From Pacificibacter maritimus (GTDB lineage: Bacteria > Pseudomonadota > Alphaproteobacteria > Rhodobacterales > Rhodobacteraceae), in contig NZ_RKQK01000001.1 of assembly GCF_003814915.1 (NCBI RefSeq), positions 822,031 to 886,030 on the forward strand: 64,000 nt of DNA, written 5' to 3'. Each line of letters begins with the position of its first letter. Within the stretch, counting starts at the first letter, position 1. Shown here one piece after another: positions 17,697 through 25,553 of this stretch. The notes under the pieces are model-generated. The model did no database searches, had not been told where the DNA came from, and was given only the letters and a program-made list of their open reading frames with translations. The position numbers were made by a program, and so were the translations under genes.

Positions 17697-19106
17697 TCAA
17701 AGCTTGTATGCTTTCTTGACCAAATTATAGGTGAGATCGCGCGCGACCTCATGGGCCTCGGTCACATTCAATCGCCCTGTGGCGACCAAAGTGGCGAGAT
17801 ATCCAGCATCCACGCGACGCGCCACATCATGGCGAGCCGGAATGGAGCAGAATGCACGGGTGTCGTCATTAAAGCCGACAGTGTTGTAAAATCCTGCGGT
17901 CTCAGTGCAGTTTTCGCGGAACCGCTTCATGCCTTCAAAACTGTCATGGAACCACCAAGGCGGCCCAAGGCGCAGCGCGGGGTACACGCCAGCCAGCGGC
18001 GCAAGTTCGCGGCTTTGCGTTGTTTCATCTAGCATAAACAAGATCACTGTGAGTTCAGAGTTCATGCCAACAGCATTAAGTAAGGGTTTGAGATTGTTTA
18101 CAAACTCAGTCTTACTAGGCACATCAAAACCTTTGTCGCGCCCGAACTGTGCCATCATCGGCGCTGAGTGATTGCGATGCGCCCCAGCATGTATTTGCAA
18201 TGTCAGCCCATCATCCAAAGACATGCGCGCCATTTCAGTCAACATATGACCGCGAAAGGCGTCGGCTTCATCTGCTGTGCATGTGCCTTTGAGCGCCTTT
18301 TGGAACAGCGCATTGGCCACCTCAGGGCTGAAATCTTCGGTGCGCGCTGTCGGATGACCGTGGTCTGATGATGTCACACGGCCGACGTCTTTGAAAAACG
18401 CACGGCGGCTGCGGTGCGCGTTCAAATACCCCGCCCAAGTCGTCGTATCTTCGCCCGTCAACTCCCCCAACTTCGCAATATTATCAGCGAAACCTTCGAA
18501 TTCAGGATCAATCACATTGTCTGGACGGTAGGCAGAAATCACAGTCCCGTTCCAATCGCTTTCGGCGATGGTTTTGTGATGCCGCAAGTCATCCAGCGCC
18601 ATTTCAGTTGTAGACAGGGCTTCAATATTGAAGCGGTCATATAAGGCGCGTGGCTTAAAAGCCTCCGTCTTTAAACAGGACTCGATGTGATCATAAATCT
18701 CTCGCGCTGTCTCGCCGTTCAAAGCCGTATCAAGGCCGAACACTTCTTGAAATGCGTGATTTAGCCAGATGTAGGATGGCGTGCCGCGCAAAAGGTAAAA
18801 ATTATCAGCAAAGATTTGCCAGATCTTACGCGGATCTTGTTCTACTGCTCCGCCATCAGCACGCGGTACGCCCAGACTGGCCAAATCGATCCCCTGAGAA
18901 CAGAACATCCGAAACACATAATGGTCTGGCGTCACAAAAAGCTGCGCAGGGTCGGCAAAGTTTTTGTTCAACGCGAACCACGCAGGATCTGTATGCCCGT
19001 GTGGAGAAATGATCGGTAAATCTTTGATCCCGTCATAAATTTCACGCGCAAAACCACGGCTGCGATCTTCGACTGGAAACAAACGATCTGAATCGAGCAG
19101 TGGCAT
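17697..19106 (-). CDS. uxaC: Glucuronate/galacturonate isomerase
   Basis: A 469-residue member of the uronate isomerase family (amidohydrolase-type barrel) that converts D-glucuronate to fructuronate and D-galacturonate to tagaturonate. The metal-binding ISPHGHTDPAWFA is at about residues 33-45; also YIWLNHAFQEVFG, LQIHAGAHRNHS and GPPWWFHDSFEGMKRF. The length is as in E. coli UxaC. GH28 action on imported chains would give free galacturonate, its substrate. It is first in the operon with the TRAP transporter and divergent from gntR. Tagaturonate reductase and altronate dehydratase genes are not in the window. Confidence 0.94.
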   Translation of the reverse strand: MPLLDSDRLFPVEDRSRGFAREIYDGIKDLPIISPHGHTDPAWFALNKNFADPAQLFVTPDHYVFRMFCSQGIDLASLGVPRADGGAVEQDPRKIWQIFADNFYLLRGTPSYIWLNHAFQEVFGLDTALNGETAREIYDHIESCLKTEAFKPRALYDRFNIEALSTTEMALDDLRHHKTIAESDWNGTVISAYRPDNVIDPEFEGFADNIAKLGELTGEDTTTWAGYLNAHRSRRAFFKDVGRVTSSDHGHPTARTEDFSPEVANALFQKALKGTCTADEADAFRGHMLTEMARMSLDDGLTLQIHAGAHRNHSAPMMAQFGRDKGFDVPSKTEFVNNLKPLLNAVGMNSELTVILFMLDETTQSRELAPLAGVYPALRLGPPWWFHDSFEGMKRFRENCTETAGFYNTVGFNDDTRAFCSIPARHDVARRVDAGYLATLVATGRLNVTEAHEVARDLTYNLVKKAYKL

Positions 19107-19164
19107 GTATTTCGGTCCCCCTCATGGCGGCTGTATTGGAGAGCGCCATGGTAATTGTATTTTC

Positions 19165-19189
19165 AACTAGCCAACTAATATGCTAGTTG
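19165..19189. promoter_or_regulatory. Candidate GntR operator between uxaC and gntR
   Basis: Nested inverted repeats: AACTAGC (19165-19171) with GCTAGTT (19182-19188), and CAACTA (19172-19177) with TAGTTG (19184-19189). A further AACTT half-site follows. It lies 59 bases before uxaC and about 140 before the regulator start, where an operator controlling both would be expected. Confidence 0.6.
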
Positions 19190-19327
19190 CTAACTTATGA
19201 CAAATCAAATTTGCACTTGTCAACAACAGAACGCCCTGAGATTGACAAGTTCACAGCGACCCAAGGATTGCCCTTACGGCAAAAACACTCGATTATATTG
19301 GCCGCGCTGGATGCGATAGGAGACGTG

Positions 19328-20038
19328 ATGGAACAAGAATTGAAACTACAAGCACTGACGCCAGATCGTGGACCATCCGTCACGGATATCGTGTACCGCC
19401 AGCTTTATGATGGGATTGTGTGCCTCGACATGCCGCCTGGCACCAAGCTGTCCGAAGCGGATGTCGCGCAAAAATTGGCCGTATCGCGCCAACCCGTACG
19501 CGATGCATTTTATCGACTCAGCCAGCAAGGGTTCTTGTTGATACGCCCACAACGCGCCACCGTGGTGACGCAAATTTCCACCGCAGCCGTCCATAAGGCA
19601 CGGTTTATCCGCACAGCTTTGGAAATTGAAACCTGCTGCACGGCGATAACGAAGGCAACATCAGCCGATATCATGCGCCTTGAGGAGAATCTTAGACTTC
19701 AAAAACAGGTGCTTAACTCTGGTTCTCGCGATGATTTTCATGAATTGGATGATGAATTTCACGCAACAATTTGCGCCACTGCAGGCCATCCAGAAGTCTG
19801 GACTCTGATCAAAGACAATAAGGCACATATGGACCGCGTGCGCTATCTGTCCTTGGACAAAGAAGGCACGCAGATCGCCTATGACGAACATTGTGAAATC
19901 CTTAAAGCACTGATAAACAAGGATAAAACAAAAGTCACAGAGGCAATACGGTCGCACCTAAATAGAATCTCTAAATCAATCAGCACAATCCGTGCTGAAC
20001 ATATCAATTATTTCGACGAGGAAGACCGTGAATTATAA
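19328..20038 (+). CDS. GntR-family (FadR/FCD-type) transcriptional regulator
   Basis: A 236-residue protein: an N-terminal winged helix-turn-helix (VYRQLYDGIVCLDMPPGTKLSEADVAQKL then VSRQPVRDAFYRLSQQGFLLI, about residues 23-75) and a C-terminal helical FCD ligand domain with ELDDEFHATICATAGHP. I choose the ATG at 19328 because AGGAG lies just before it; a TTG start 141 bases upstream would run through the candidate operator. It is likely the uronate-responsive repressor of uxaC-TRAP-kdu and of its own operon with kdgK. Effector unknown, plausibly an intermediate such as 2-keto-3-deoxygluconate or a uronate. Confidence 0.85.
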   Translation: MEQELKLQALTPDRGPSVTDIVYRQLYDGIVCLDMPPGTKLSEADVAQKLAVSRQPVRDAFYRLSQQGFLLIRPQRATVVTQISTAAVHKARFIRTALEIETCCTAITKATSADIMRLEENLRLQKQVLNSGSRDDFHELDDEFHATICATAGHPEVWTLIKDNKAHMDRVRYLSLDKEGTQIAYDEHCEILKALINKDKTKVTEAIRSHLNRISKSISTIRAEHINYFDEEDREL

Positions 20039-20933
20039 AAAACTACTCACCATCGGGGAATGTATGGTCGAAATGGCCCCTGATGGTCACGGAAAATACG
20101 CGATGAATTTCGCTGGCGACACATTTAACACCGCATGGTACGCACAGCGCTGTTTGGCCGCCCATAGCGACTATAGCGTGGGCTATTTGACACGTGTTGG
20201 CACCGATAAGACATCACAAAAGCTGATGGGTTTTCTTGCGGATGCAAATATAAAAACCGATACCATTACACCTGTTTCTGATCGCACTGTCGGTCTCTAT
20301 ATGATCGAATTGGACAATGGCGAACGCTCATTTTCTTACTGGCGTGACACCTCTGCCGCTAAACTTTTGGCCGCAGATCCCGATCTGTTGGACCGCGCTT
20401 TCACAGGGGATCAAATCTTGCTGTTTTCTGGCATTACCTTGGCCATTCTTTCCCCTGAGCACCGCCAAAATCTATTGGAGTCTTTGGCCAAAGCGCGCGC
20501 GGCTGGATCGCAGGTGGTATTCGATACCAATATTCGCCCACGTCTTTGGGAAAATTCCGCAGCCACAAAGACTTGGCTCGCAAAAGCCGCACAAATTGCT
20601 GATGTCATGCTACCGTCATTTGACGAAGAAGAAGACATGTTTGGCGATAAAAAACCACAAGACACCGCCCAGCGTTATCGCGACCTTGGCGCGCATACTG
20701 TAATTGTCAAAAACGGCGCTCATGAAATGTATGCATGGGCAAAAGGCGAAGGGGGTATGTCGATATCACCAGAGCGCGTTTCCCCCGTCGACAGTACCGC
20801 AGCGGGCGACAGTTTCAACGCAGGTTACATTACAGCGCGCATGTTGGGGGCAAACTTGGAAGACTCCTTGCGTTCAGGCATGACACTCTCTGCAAACGTT
20901 GTGCAACACCGCGGCGCATTGGTGCGCTTATAG
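20028..20933 (+). CDS. kdgK: 2-keto-3-deoxygluconate kinase
   Basis: A 301-residue PfkB-family sugar kinase that phosphorylates 2-keto-3-deoxygluconate to KDPG, the product of the KduI/KduD branch. Motifs: GECMVEMAPDG at the N-terminus, FAGDTFNTAWYA, DTNIRPRLW (about residue 166), and the PfkB signature DSTAAGDSFNAGYI with the catalytic Asp (about 249-262). The start is GTG at 20028 with GAGGAAGA upstream; it overlaps the gntR stop by 11 bases, so the two are translationally coupled. Earlier starts (GTG at 19992) have no ribosome site. Confidence 0.93.
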   Translation: MNYKKLLTIGECMVEMAPDGHGKYAMNFAGDTFNTAWYAQRCLAAHSDYSVGYLTRVGTDKTSQKLMGFLADANIKTDTITPVSDRTVGLYMIELDNGERSFSYWRDTSAAKLLAADPDLLDRAFTGDQILLFSGITLAILSPEHRQNLLESLAKARAAGSQVVFDTNIRPRLWENSAATKTWLAKAAQIADVMLPSFDEEEDMFGDKKPQDTAQRYRDLGAHTVIVKNGAHEMYAWAKGEGGMSISPERVSPVDSTAAGDSFNAGYITARMLGANLEDSLRSGMTLSANVVQHRGALVRL

Positions 20934-20965
20934 GCCCTTGGCTTTCAAGCTCATCACGAAACAAA

Positions 20966-21003
20966 ATATCAGCCGCAAAGTCGTCAAACTTTGCGGCTGA
21001 TAT
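20966..21003 (+). terminator. Long perfect hairpin after kdgK
   Basis: 16-bp perfect stem ATATCAGCCGCAAAGT / ACTTTGCGGCTGATAT with loop CGTCAA. There is no T-tract, so it may be a terminator of unusual form or an mRNA-stabilising or insulating element between kdgK and the chemoreceptor gene. Confidence 0.6.
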
Positions 21004-21095
21004 CCGTTCAATGCGGCTTCACATAAAACAAAAGAAAAACTCAATAAATTGTTAGAACTTTTGATGCACAGTCTGATCAAACTTGTGAGGTATCA

Positions 21096-23117
21096 ATGTT
21101 CCATTTTAAAAGCCCTACCCGACACAATGATCCGATGAAGGCGACCTACGCGGCCACGAATTCAGCGCTTGCAATGATTTGGTTTGATCTTGACACATCG
21201 ATCACAAATGCCAATCGCAATTTTTGTGATACGATGGGGTATGAACCTGATGAAATCATTGGGCAAAAGCATGCAATATTTCTGCTTAACCAAAGTGAAA
21301 AATCCGCTGAATACCGTGCATTTTGGGATGCATTGCGTGCGGGACAAACCCAGCAAAGTACCTTCGCACGCAAGCACAAAGATGGCTCAACCGTCTATAT
21401 CGAAGCCTCCTACGTCCCTTTGCGTGGCCCTGACAACGCTGTAACAGGTGTTGTTAAATTAGCCACAAACGTGACAGAGAAAACACGCGACAACAACATT
21501 AACACCTCAAAGGCCGATGCAATTTCTCGCTCGACAGCGCTGATTGAATTCACGCTGGATGGCGAAATCATCACTGCAAATGATAATTTTCTGGCCGTGA
21601 TGGGGTACAGTTTGGATGAAATCAAAGGTCAACACCACAAAATATTCATGCCAAACGATCAAGTGAATTCCGCCGATTATAAAAATCATTGGGACAGGTT
21701 GAAGAAAGGCGAATTTATCACTGGTGAATTTTTACGTAAGGCAAAAGATGGATCAAATGTCTTTATTCAAGCCAGCTACAACGTGTTGTTCGACATAAAT
21801 GGCAAGCCTAAAAGCGTGCTCAAAACTGCTACGGATGTGACCGTCGAAAAAAACGCAGTGAATGATCTCACATGGCAAATGAATGCCATTCACAGGGTTC
21901 AAGCCGTCATTGAATTCAATCTTGACGGGACCGTCATCACCGCCAATGAAAACTTCACGACTGCACTCGGCTATCCTCTTGAAGAAATTCAAGGACAACA
22001 TCACTCTATGTTTGTGCGCCCCGATGAACGCAACAGCCCAGAATATCTTGAATTTTGGGAAAACCTAAATGCTGGTCACTGCATGGATTCCGAATTCATT
22101 CGCATAACAAAATCGGGCGATGAAATCTGGATTAAGGCCACGTATAATCCAATTTTTGATGCAAATGGCAAGGTCTACAAGGTCGTTAAGTTTGCCTCAG
22201 ACGTTACGCGCTTTAAGTCATCCATCACAGAGATCAACGCCGCAATTACCGAACTAAGCCTCGGCAACTTATCGATAACCATGCACGATGAAATGCCAGG
22301 TGAACTCGAAGAATTGCGCACGAATTTCAACACGTCGCTCAACAGACTTGCCGCTCTCATTCAACAAACGGCACTTGGCATTACCAATATGCAAAATGAA
22401 GTTGAAGGTATTGCAGCATCGGCCACAGATCTCGGACGCCGTACCGAAAATCAAGCCGCAGCGCTTGTTGAAACCGCCTCCGCAATCACGCAATTGAACT
22501 CCTCAGTCGAAAATTCAGCCGAAGGCGCAAAAGATGCTGCGAAATCTGTGTCAAGTGCGCGATCGCGCTCTGGCGAAGGTCGTCAAGTCGTGGAACAAAC
22601 GATTACTGCAATGGCTGATATTTCGAAAAGCTCGATTGAAATATCAAAAATTACCTCGGTTATTGATGACATTGCATTCCAGACAAACCTTCTCGCCCTC
22701 AATGCAGGCGTAGAGGCGGCCCGCGCGGGCGAAAGCGGACGTGGATTTGCTGTGGTCGCATCAGAGGTCCGCGCTTTAGCACAAAGATCTTCCGAAGCGG
22801 CCAGAGAAATCGCAAACCTGATAGATACCTCCTCCACACAGGTCAAATCAGGTGTCGCACTGGTCCATGAATCAGGGACTGTCCTAAAAGAAATCGAGGA
22901 ACTGGTCACTCAGGTGGATTCTTTGGTGCAAAATATTGCCAATTCGGCACAAGAACAAGCCATCGGCCTGCGCGAAATCAATGCCGCGGTGGATGACCTA
23001 GACCAAGTGACACAGCAAAATGCGGCTATGTTTGAGGAAAGCTCAGCGGCAGTGACGCTCTTGAAAACGCAAGCTCAAAACCTGCGCAAAGAGACTGAGC
23101 AGTTTCACATGTCATAA
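21096..23117 (+). CDS. Soluble methyl-accepting chemotaxis protein with three PAS domains
   Basis: A 673-residue chemoreceptor with no signal peptide or transmembrane helix. Three PAS domains in tandem (about residues 15-130, 140-260, 262-382) share repeated blocks such as [20 protein letters not shown] and [20 protein letters not shown], showing internal duplication. A HAMP-like linker follows ([20 protein letters not shown]). The MA signalling domain (about 430-673) has the conserved hairpin tip [28 protein letters not shown] precedes the ATG. It likely senses an internal redox or metabolic signal and docks to cytoplasmic CheA/CheW arrays. No CheR/CheB tether pentapeptide is seen at its end (QFHMS). 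Confidence 0.9.
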   Translation: MFHFKSPTRHNDPMKATYAATNSALAMIWFDLDTSITNANRNFCDTMGYEPDEIIGQKHAIFLLNQSEKSAEYRAFWDALRAGQTQQSTFARKHKDGSTVYIEASYVPLRGPDNAVTGVVKLATNVTEKTRDNNINTSKADAISRSTALIEFTLDGEIITANDNFLAVMGYSLDEIKGQHHKIFMPNDQVNSADYKNHWDRLKKGEFITGEFLRKAKDGSNVFIQASYNVLFDINGKPKSVLKTATDVTVEKNAVNDLTWQMNAIHRVQAVIEFNLDGTVITANENFTTALGYPLEEIQGQHHSMFVRPDERNSPEYLEFWENLNAGHCMDSEFIRITKSGDEIWIKATYNPIFDANGKVYKVVKFASDVTRFKSSITEINAAITELSLGNLSITMHDEMPGELEELRTNFNTSLNRLAALIQQTALGITNMQNEVEGIAASATDLGRRTENQAAALVETASAITQLNSSVENSAEGAKDAAKSVSSARSRSGEGRQVVEQTITAMADISKSSIEISKITSVIDDIAFQTNLLALNAGVEAARAGESGRGFAVVASEVRALAQRSSEAAREIANLIDTSSTQVKSGVALVHESGTVLKEIEELVTQVDSLVQNIANSAQEQAIGLREINAAVDDLDQVTQQNAAMFEESSAAVTLLKTQAQNLRKETEQFHMS

Positions 23118-23177
23118 CATCACGCCTGCAAGGGGATGCTCTAAATCTCTTTGCTATTTCTCTCAGAAAATTCAGGA

Positions 23178-23210
23178 GTGACAGCCCCCTTAAGGGGCCT
23201 GTCACTTTTT
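23178..23210 (+). terminator. Terminator of the PAS chemoreceptor gene
   Basis: Stem built on GTGACAG / CTGTCAC around the palindromic core CCCCTTAAGGGG, followed by TTTTT. It lies 60 bases after the stop codon. Confidence 0.85.
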
Positions 23211-23296
23211 GATTTTCTCTATATGCCACTTGTGACCCAAGCCCCTTAAATCTCCTATAAATTTGTGGATCATCCAGCCAGAAACAGGACGGGCAC

Positions 23297-23846
23297 ATGA
23301 AGGCATGATTATTGGTCGAACGGATCATTGAGATGATCAAAAAACGGGAAACTGGCAAGATACCTTTGGATGTAAGTCGCGACATAAATCCGATGGATAC
23401 GAAGCGCTTGAAGGCGAGAATAGTAAGTTAATAAAACAGATGTTGGAGCGCGCCCTTCTCCGAAATGGATCAGACGATCAGTGATGTGCGACCCTGCCCT
23501 CACAAGTATGACGGTCCTTGAATGGGTCAAAGATACGCGCGTCAATTGGCATGACATCGCACTCGGAAAATCTAAATAGAGCGATTTTTTTCGAAAGCTT
23601 CCACGATAAACTATGGGATAAATTCTCGAACAAAAGGGTGTTCGGCATATTGCGCGATGTTCGCAAATCGCTGCAAGAATGTCAGGCGGATAGCAACGGG
23701 CAAAGACCCATTCAGCGCCAGACAGCCTGACACCGATGAATTTCACACTAAACCAACATGTGAAATCGGCAGCCAAACGCCAAAGATTTATCCCCAAGCA
23801 CAGCGCGCAAATCAGGGGAGAGCTTGGGGATTCGGCCAATTCCTAA
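23297..23846 (+). pseudogene. Decayed IS3-family transposase (orfA and orfB remnants)
   Basis: This stretch without an intact gene carries fragments of an IS3-family (IS511-like) transposase. OrfA part: ATG at 23297, an in-frame TGA at codon 4, then RIIEMIKKRETGK from 23321, and in another frame LEGENSKLIKQMLERALLRN, matching the usual LEDEN-KLK leucine-zipper region. OrfB part: VNWHDIALGKSK, then FFESFHDKLWDKFSNKRVF, then DVRKSLQECQADSNGQR, and after a frameshift THSAPDSLTPMNF, matching the family end ESFNGxLRDE...YNxxRPHSALxxLTPxEF. Most of the catalytic core is deleted. Several frameshifts and stops mean it is dead. The ends of the element could not be found. Confidence 0.75.
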
Positions 23847-23930
23847 ACAATGGAAAGTAATCAGTGTAGGAAAATTACTCGGTTGTGACAGTTAGCCAAG
23901 CTAACCATATCCAGTTGCAAGACAGTTCAG

Positions 23931-24470
23931 TTAAAAAAGCTCCAAATCATTTGTTGCAACTTCGACCACCACTTTTTCCTGAATACACGCATCAGGAACA
24001 AGCTTTTGACGCGCGCGTCCAGAGATAGGATCAAATTCAATGCGCCGCGCCAGAGATCCCCCCAGACTTTGCCCATCCAGCGGGATTTCCTCGGTCTGTA
24101 AATAGGACAAAACGAATTCACTATTTCTTGCGCCAGCATCGGTAAGGCCCTTATACATTTCAGCGCCTCCAAAGACTTTGGCGCGAATTCGATCACGTCG
24201 TGCGCCAGCTTTGATGAGAGCGTTTATGAGTAACTCCATAGAATTTGCCCCAAAGGAACTGGCCTGTTCGTTTGGGGTTTGCGTACCATCGGGCAACAAG
24301 AAGTGATTCATTCCACCTACTCTTGCAACGGGGTCCCATAAACAGGTCGCAACACATGACCCTAGAATGGTTGAAATGAGATCACCAGAATTGCAACAGA
24401 CCGAAAAATCGCCCTGGCTGATGTATGTTGAGCTGATTTTGGGCTGTGATATTTCTCGTTCAAATGTCAT
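23931..24470 (-). CDS. cheD: Chemoreceptor glutamine deamidase CheD
   Basis: A 179-residue protein of the CheD family, which deamidates Gln residues on chemoreceptors to Glu for adaptation. The catalytic triad context is visible: LGSCVATCLWDP with the Cys (about residues 37-48), GGMNHFLLPDG with the His (about 52-62), and the later GARNSEFVLSYLQTEEI. Length is normal. It overlaps the end of cheB by 4 bases (ATGA), so the two are co-translated, and the upstream receptor gene is likely its target. Confidence 0.93.
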   Translation of the reverse strand: MTFEREISQPKISSTYISQGDFSVCCNSGDLISTILGSCVATCLWDPVARVGGMNHFLLPDGTQTPNEQASSFGANSMELLINALIKAGARRDRIRAKVFGGAEMYKGLTDAGARNSEFVLSYLQTEEIPLDGQSLGGSLARRIEFDPISGRARQKLVPDACIQEKVVVEVATNDLELF

Positions 24471-25507
24471 TTGCAGATCTCTGTGCGTGGCACTTCAGCA
24501 AGCCGAAGCAATTCATCGCCGAGTTCATCAATATCCACCCAGTGTTCCACGCCTCCTAATTGCCCCGCCACTTGTGGCATACCAAATACCACACAGGTTT
24601 CCTTCGACTGAGCAATTGTTAGAGCACCAGCGTTTTTAAGCATTAACATCCCCTCCGCCCCATCGCGTCCCATGCCCGTGAGTATTCCAGCGACGATATT
24701 TGGGGCTAGATCCACCGCAGATTTAAACATCGAGTCTACCGAAGGGCGGTGCCCTGATACATTTGGCCCAGCGTGTAAGGTTGCGCGAACGACAGGTTTG
24801 GCTTGAATATTCAGGTGAAAGTCACCGCCAGGAGCAATCAACACATGCCCCGCCTTTAGTTCTTCTCCATGTTCCGCCAGTGAAACATGCGGGGACACTA
24901 ATTTATTCAACCGTGCGGCAAAGTTCACCAAGAATGCTTTAGGCATGTGCTGCGTGACCAAAGTGGGAGGGCATTCTTTTGGGAAACGTATCAGAATTTT
25001 TTCCAATGCATCAACAGCACCGGTTGATCCCCCAAGCAGACAAATCCGTCTAAAGTCACGCTGTCGCACTGCCGCTGGCTTGTTCGAACGCGCCGTGGGG
25101 ATCTGAATTCGCGCGCGCGCCGCCATCACAATTGTATCAGTGAGGTTGGCAAAAGCATCAGATTTTTGGCCAAGCTTTGGCTTTTCAATGCAGTCGATGG
25201 CACCTGAGGAAAGCGCTTCAATTGCGATCTCTCCCCCCTTTTTGGTCAATGTGCTCACCATAACCACAGGCATTGGGCGGTGTCGCATGAGCCGCTTCAA
25301 AAATTCGATCCCGCTCATATTGGGCATTTCAACATCAAGCGTCATGACATCGGGCTTGTGTTGGTTAACCGCGTCTCGTGCCTCACTTGCAGTTCCAGCT
25401 TCTGCGACAACCTCAAGCCTTGGGTCGTTTTCTAAAAGAGTGCGAATGAGTCGACGCATCGTTGGAGAGTCATCGACAATGAGCACACGATATTTATTCA
25501 ATTTCAT
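24467..25507 (-). CDS. cheB: Chemotaxis response regulator methylesterase CheB
   Basis: A 346-residue two-domain protein. The N-terminal receiver has VLIVDDSPTMRRLI and the phosphorylated Asp in VMTLDVEMPNMSG (about residues 53-66). The C-terminal methylesterase has the catalytic Ser in LLGGSTGAVDALE, His in LVTQHMPKAFLVNF and Asp in ILTGMGRDGAEGM. It removes methyl groups from receptor glutamates when phosphorylated by CheA. It lies 46 bases after the large receptor gene and overlaps cheD. No cheA, cheW or cheR is in the window, so it must work with a system encoded elsewhere. Confidence 0.95.
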   Translation of the reverse strand: MKLNKYRVLIVDDSPTMRRLIRTLLENDPRLEVVAEAGTASEARDAVNQHKPDVMTLDVEMPNMSGIEFLKRLMRHRPMPVVMVSTLTKKGGEIAIEALSSGAIDCIEKPKLGQKSDAFANLTDTIVMAARARIQIPTARSNKPAAVRQRDFRRICLLGGSTGAVDALEKILIRFPKECPPTLVTQHMPKAFLVNFAARLNKLVSPHVSLAEHGEELKAGHVLIAPGGDFHLNIQAKPVVRATLHAGPNVSGHRPSVDSMFKSAVDLAPNIVAGILTGMGRDGAEGMLMLKNAGALTIAQSKETCVVFGMPQVAGQLGGVEHWVDIDELGDELLRLAEVPRTEICK

Positions 25508-25553
25508 TTCCTCAATCTGCGGCCATCTAAATAAAACGTTCTAGATCGAAGTG

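Noticed and set aside
23309-23839. Minus-strand open frame of 176 codons
   Set aside because: It lies antisense to the decayed transposase, has no ribosome site, and its Cys/Arg/Ile-rich composition fits no fold or family.
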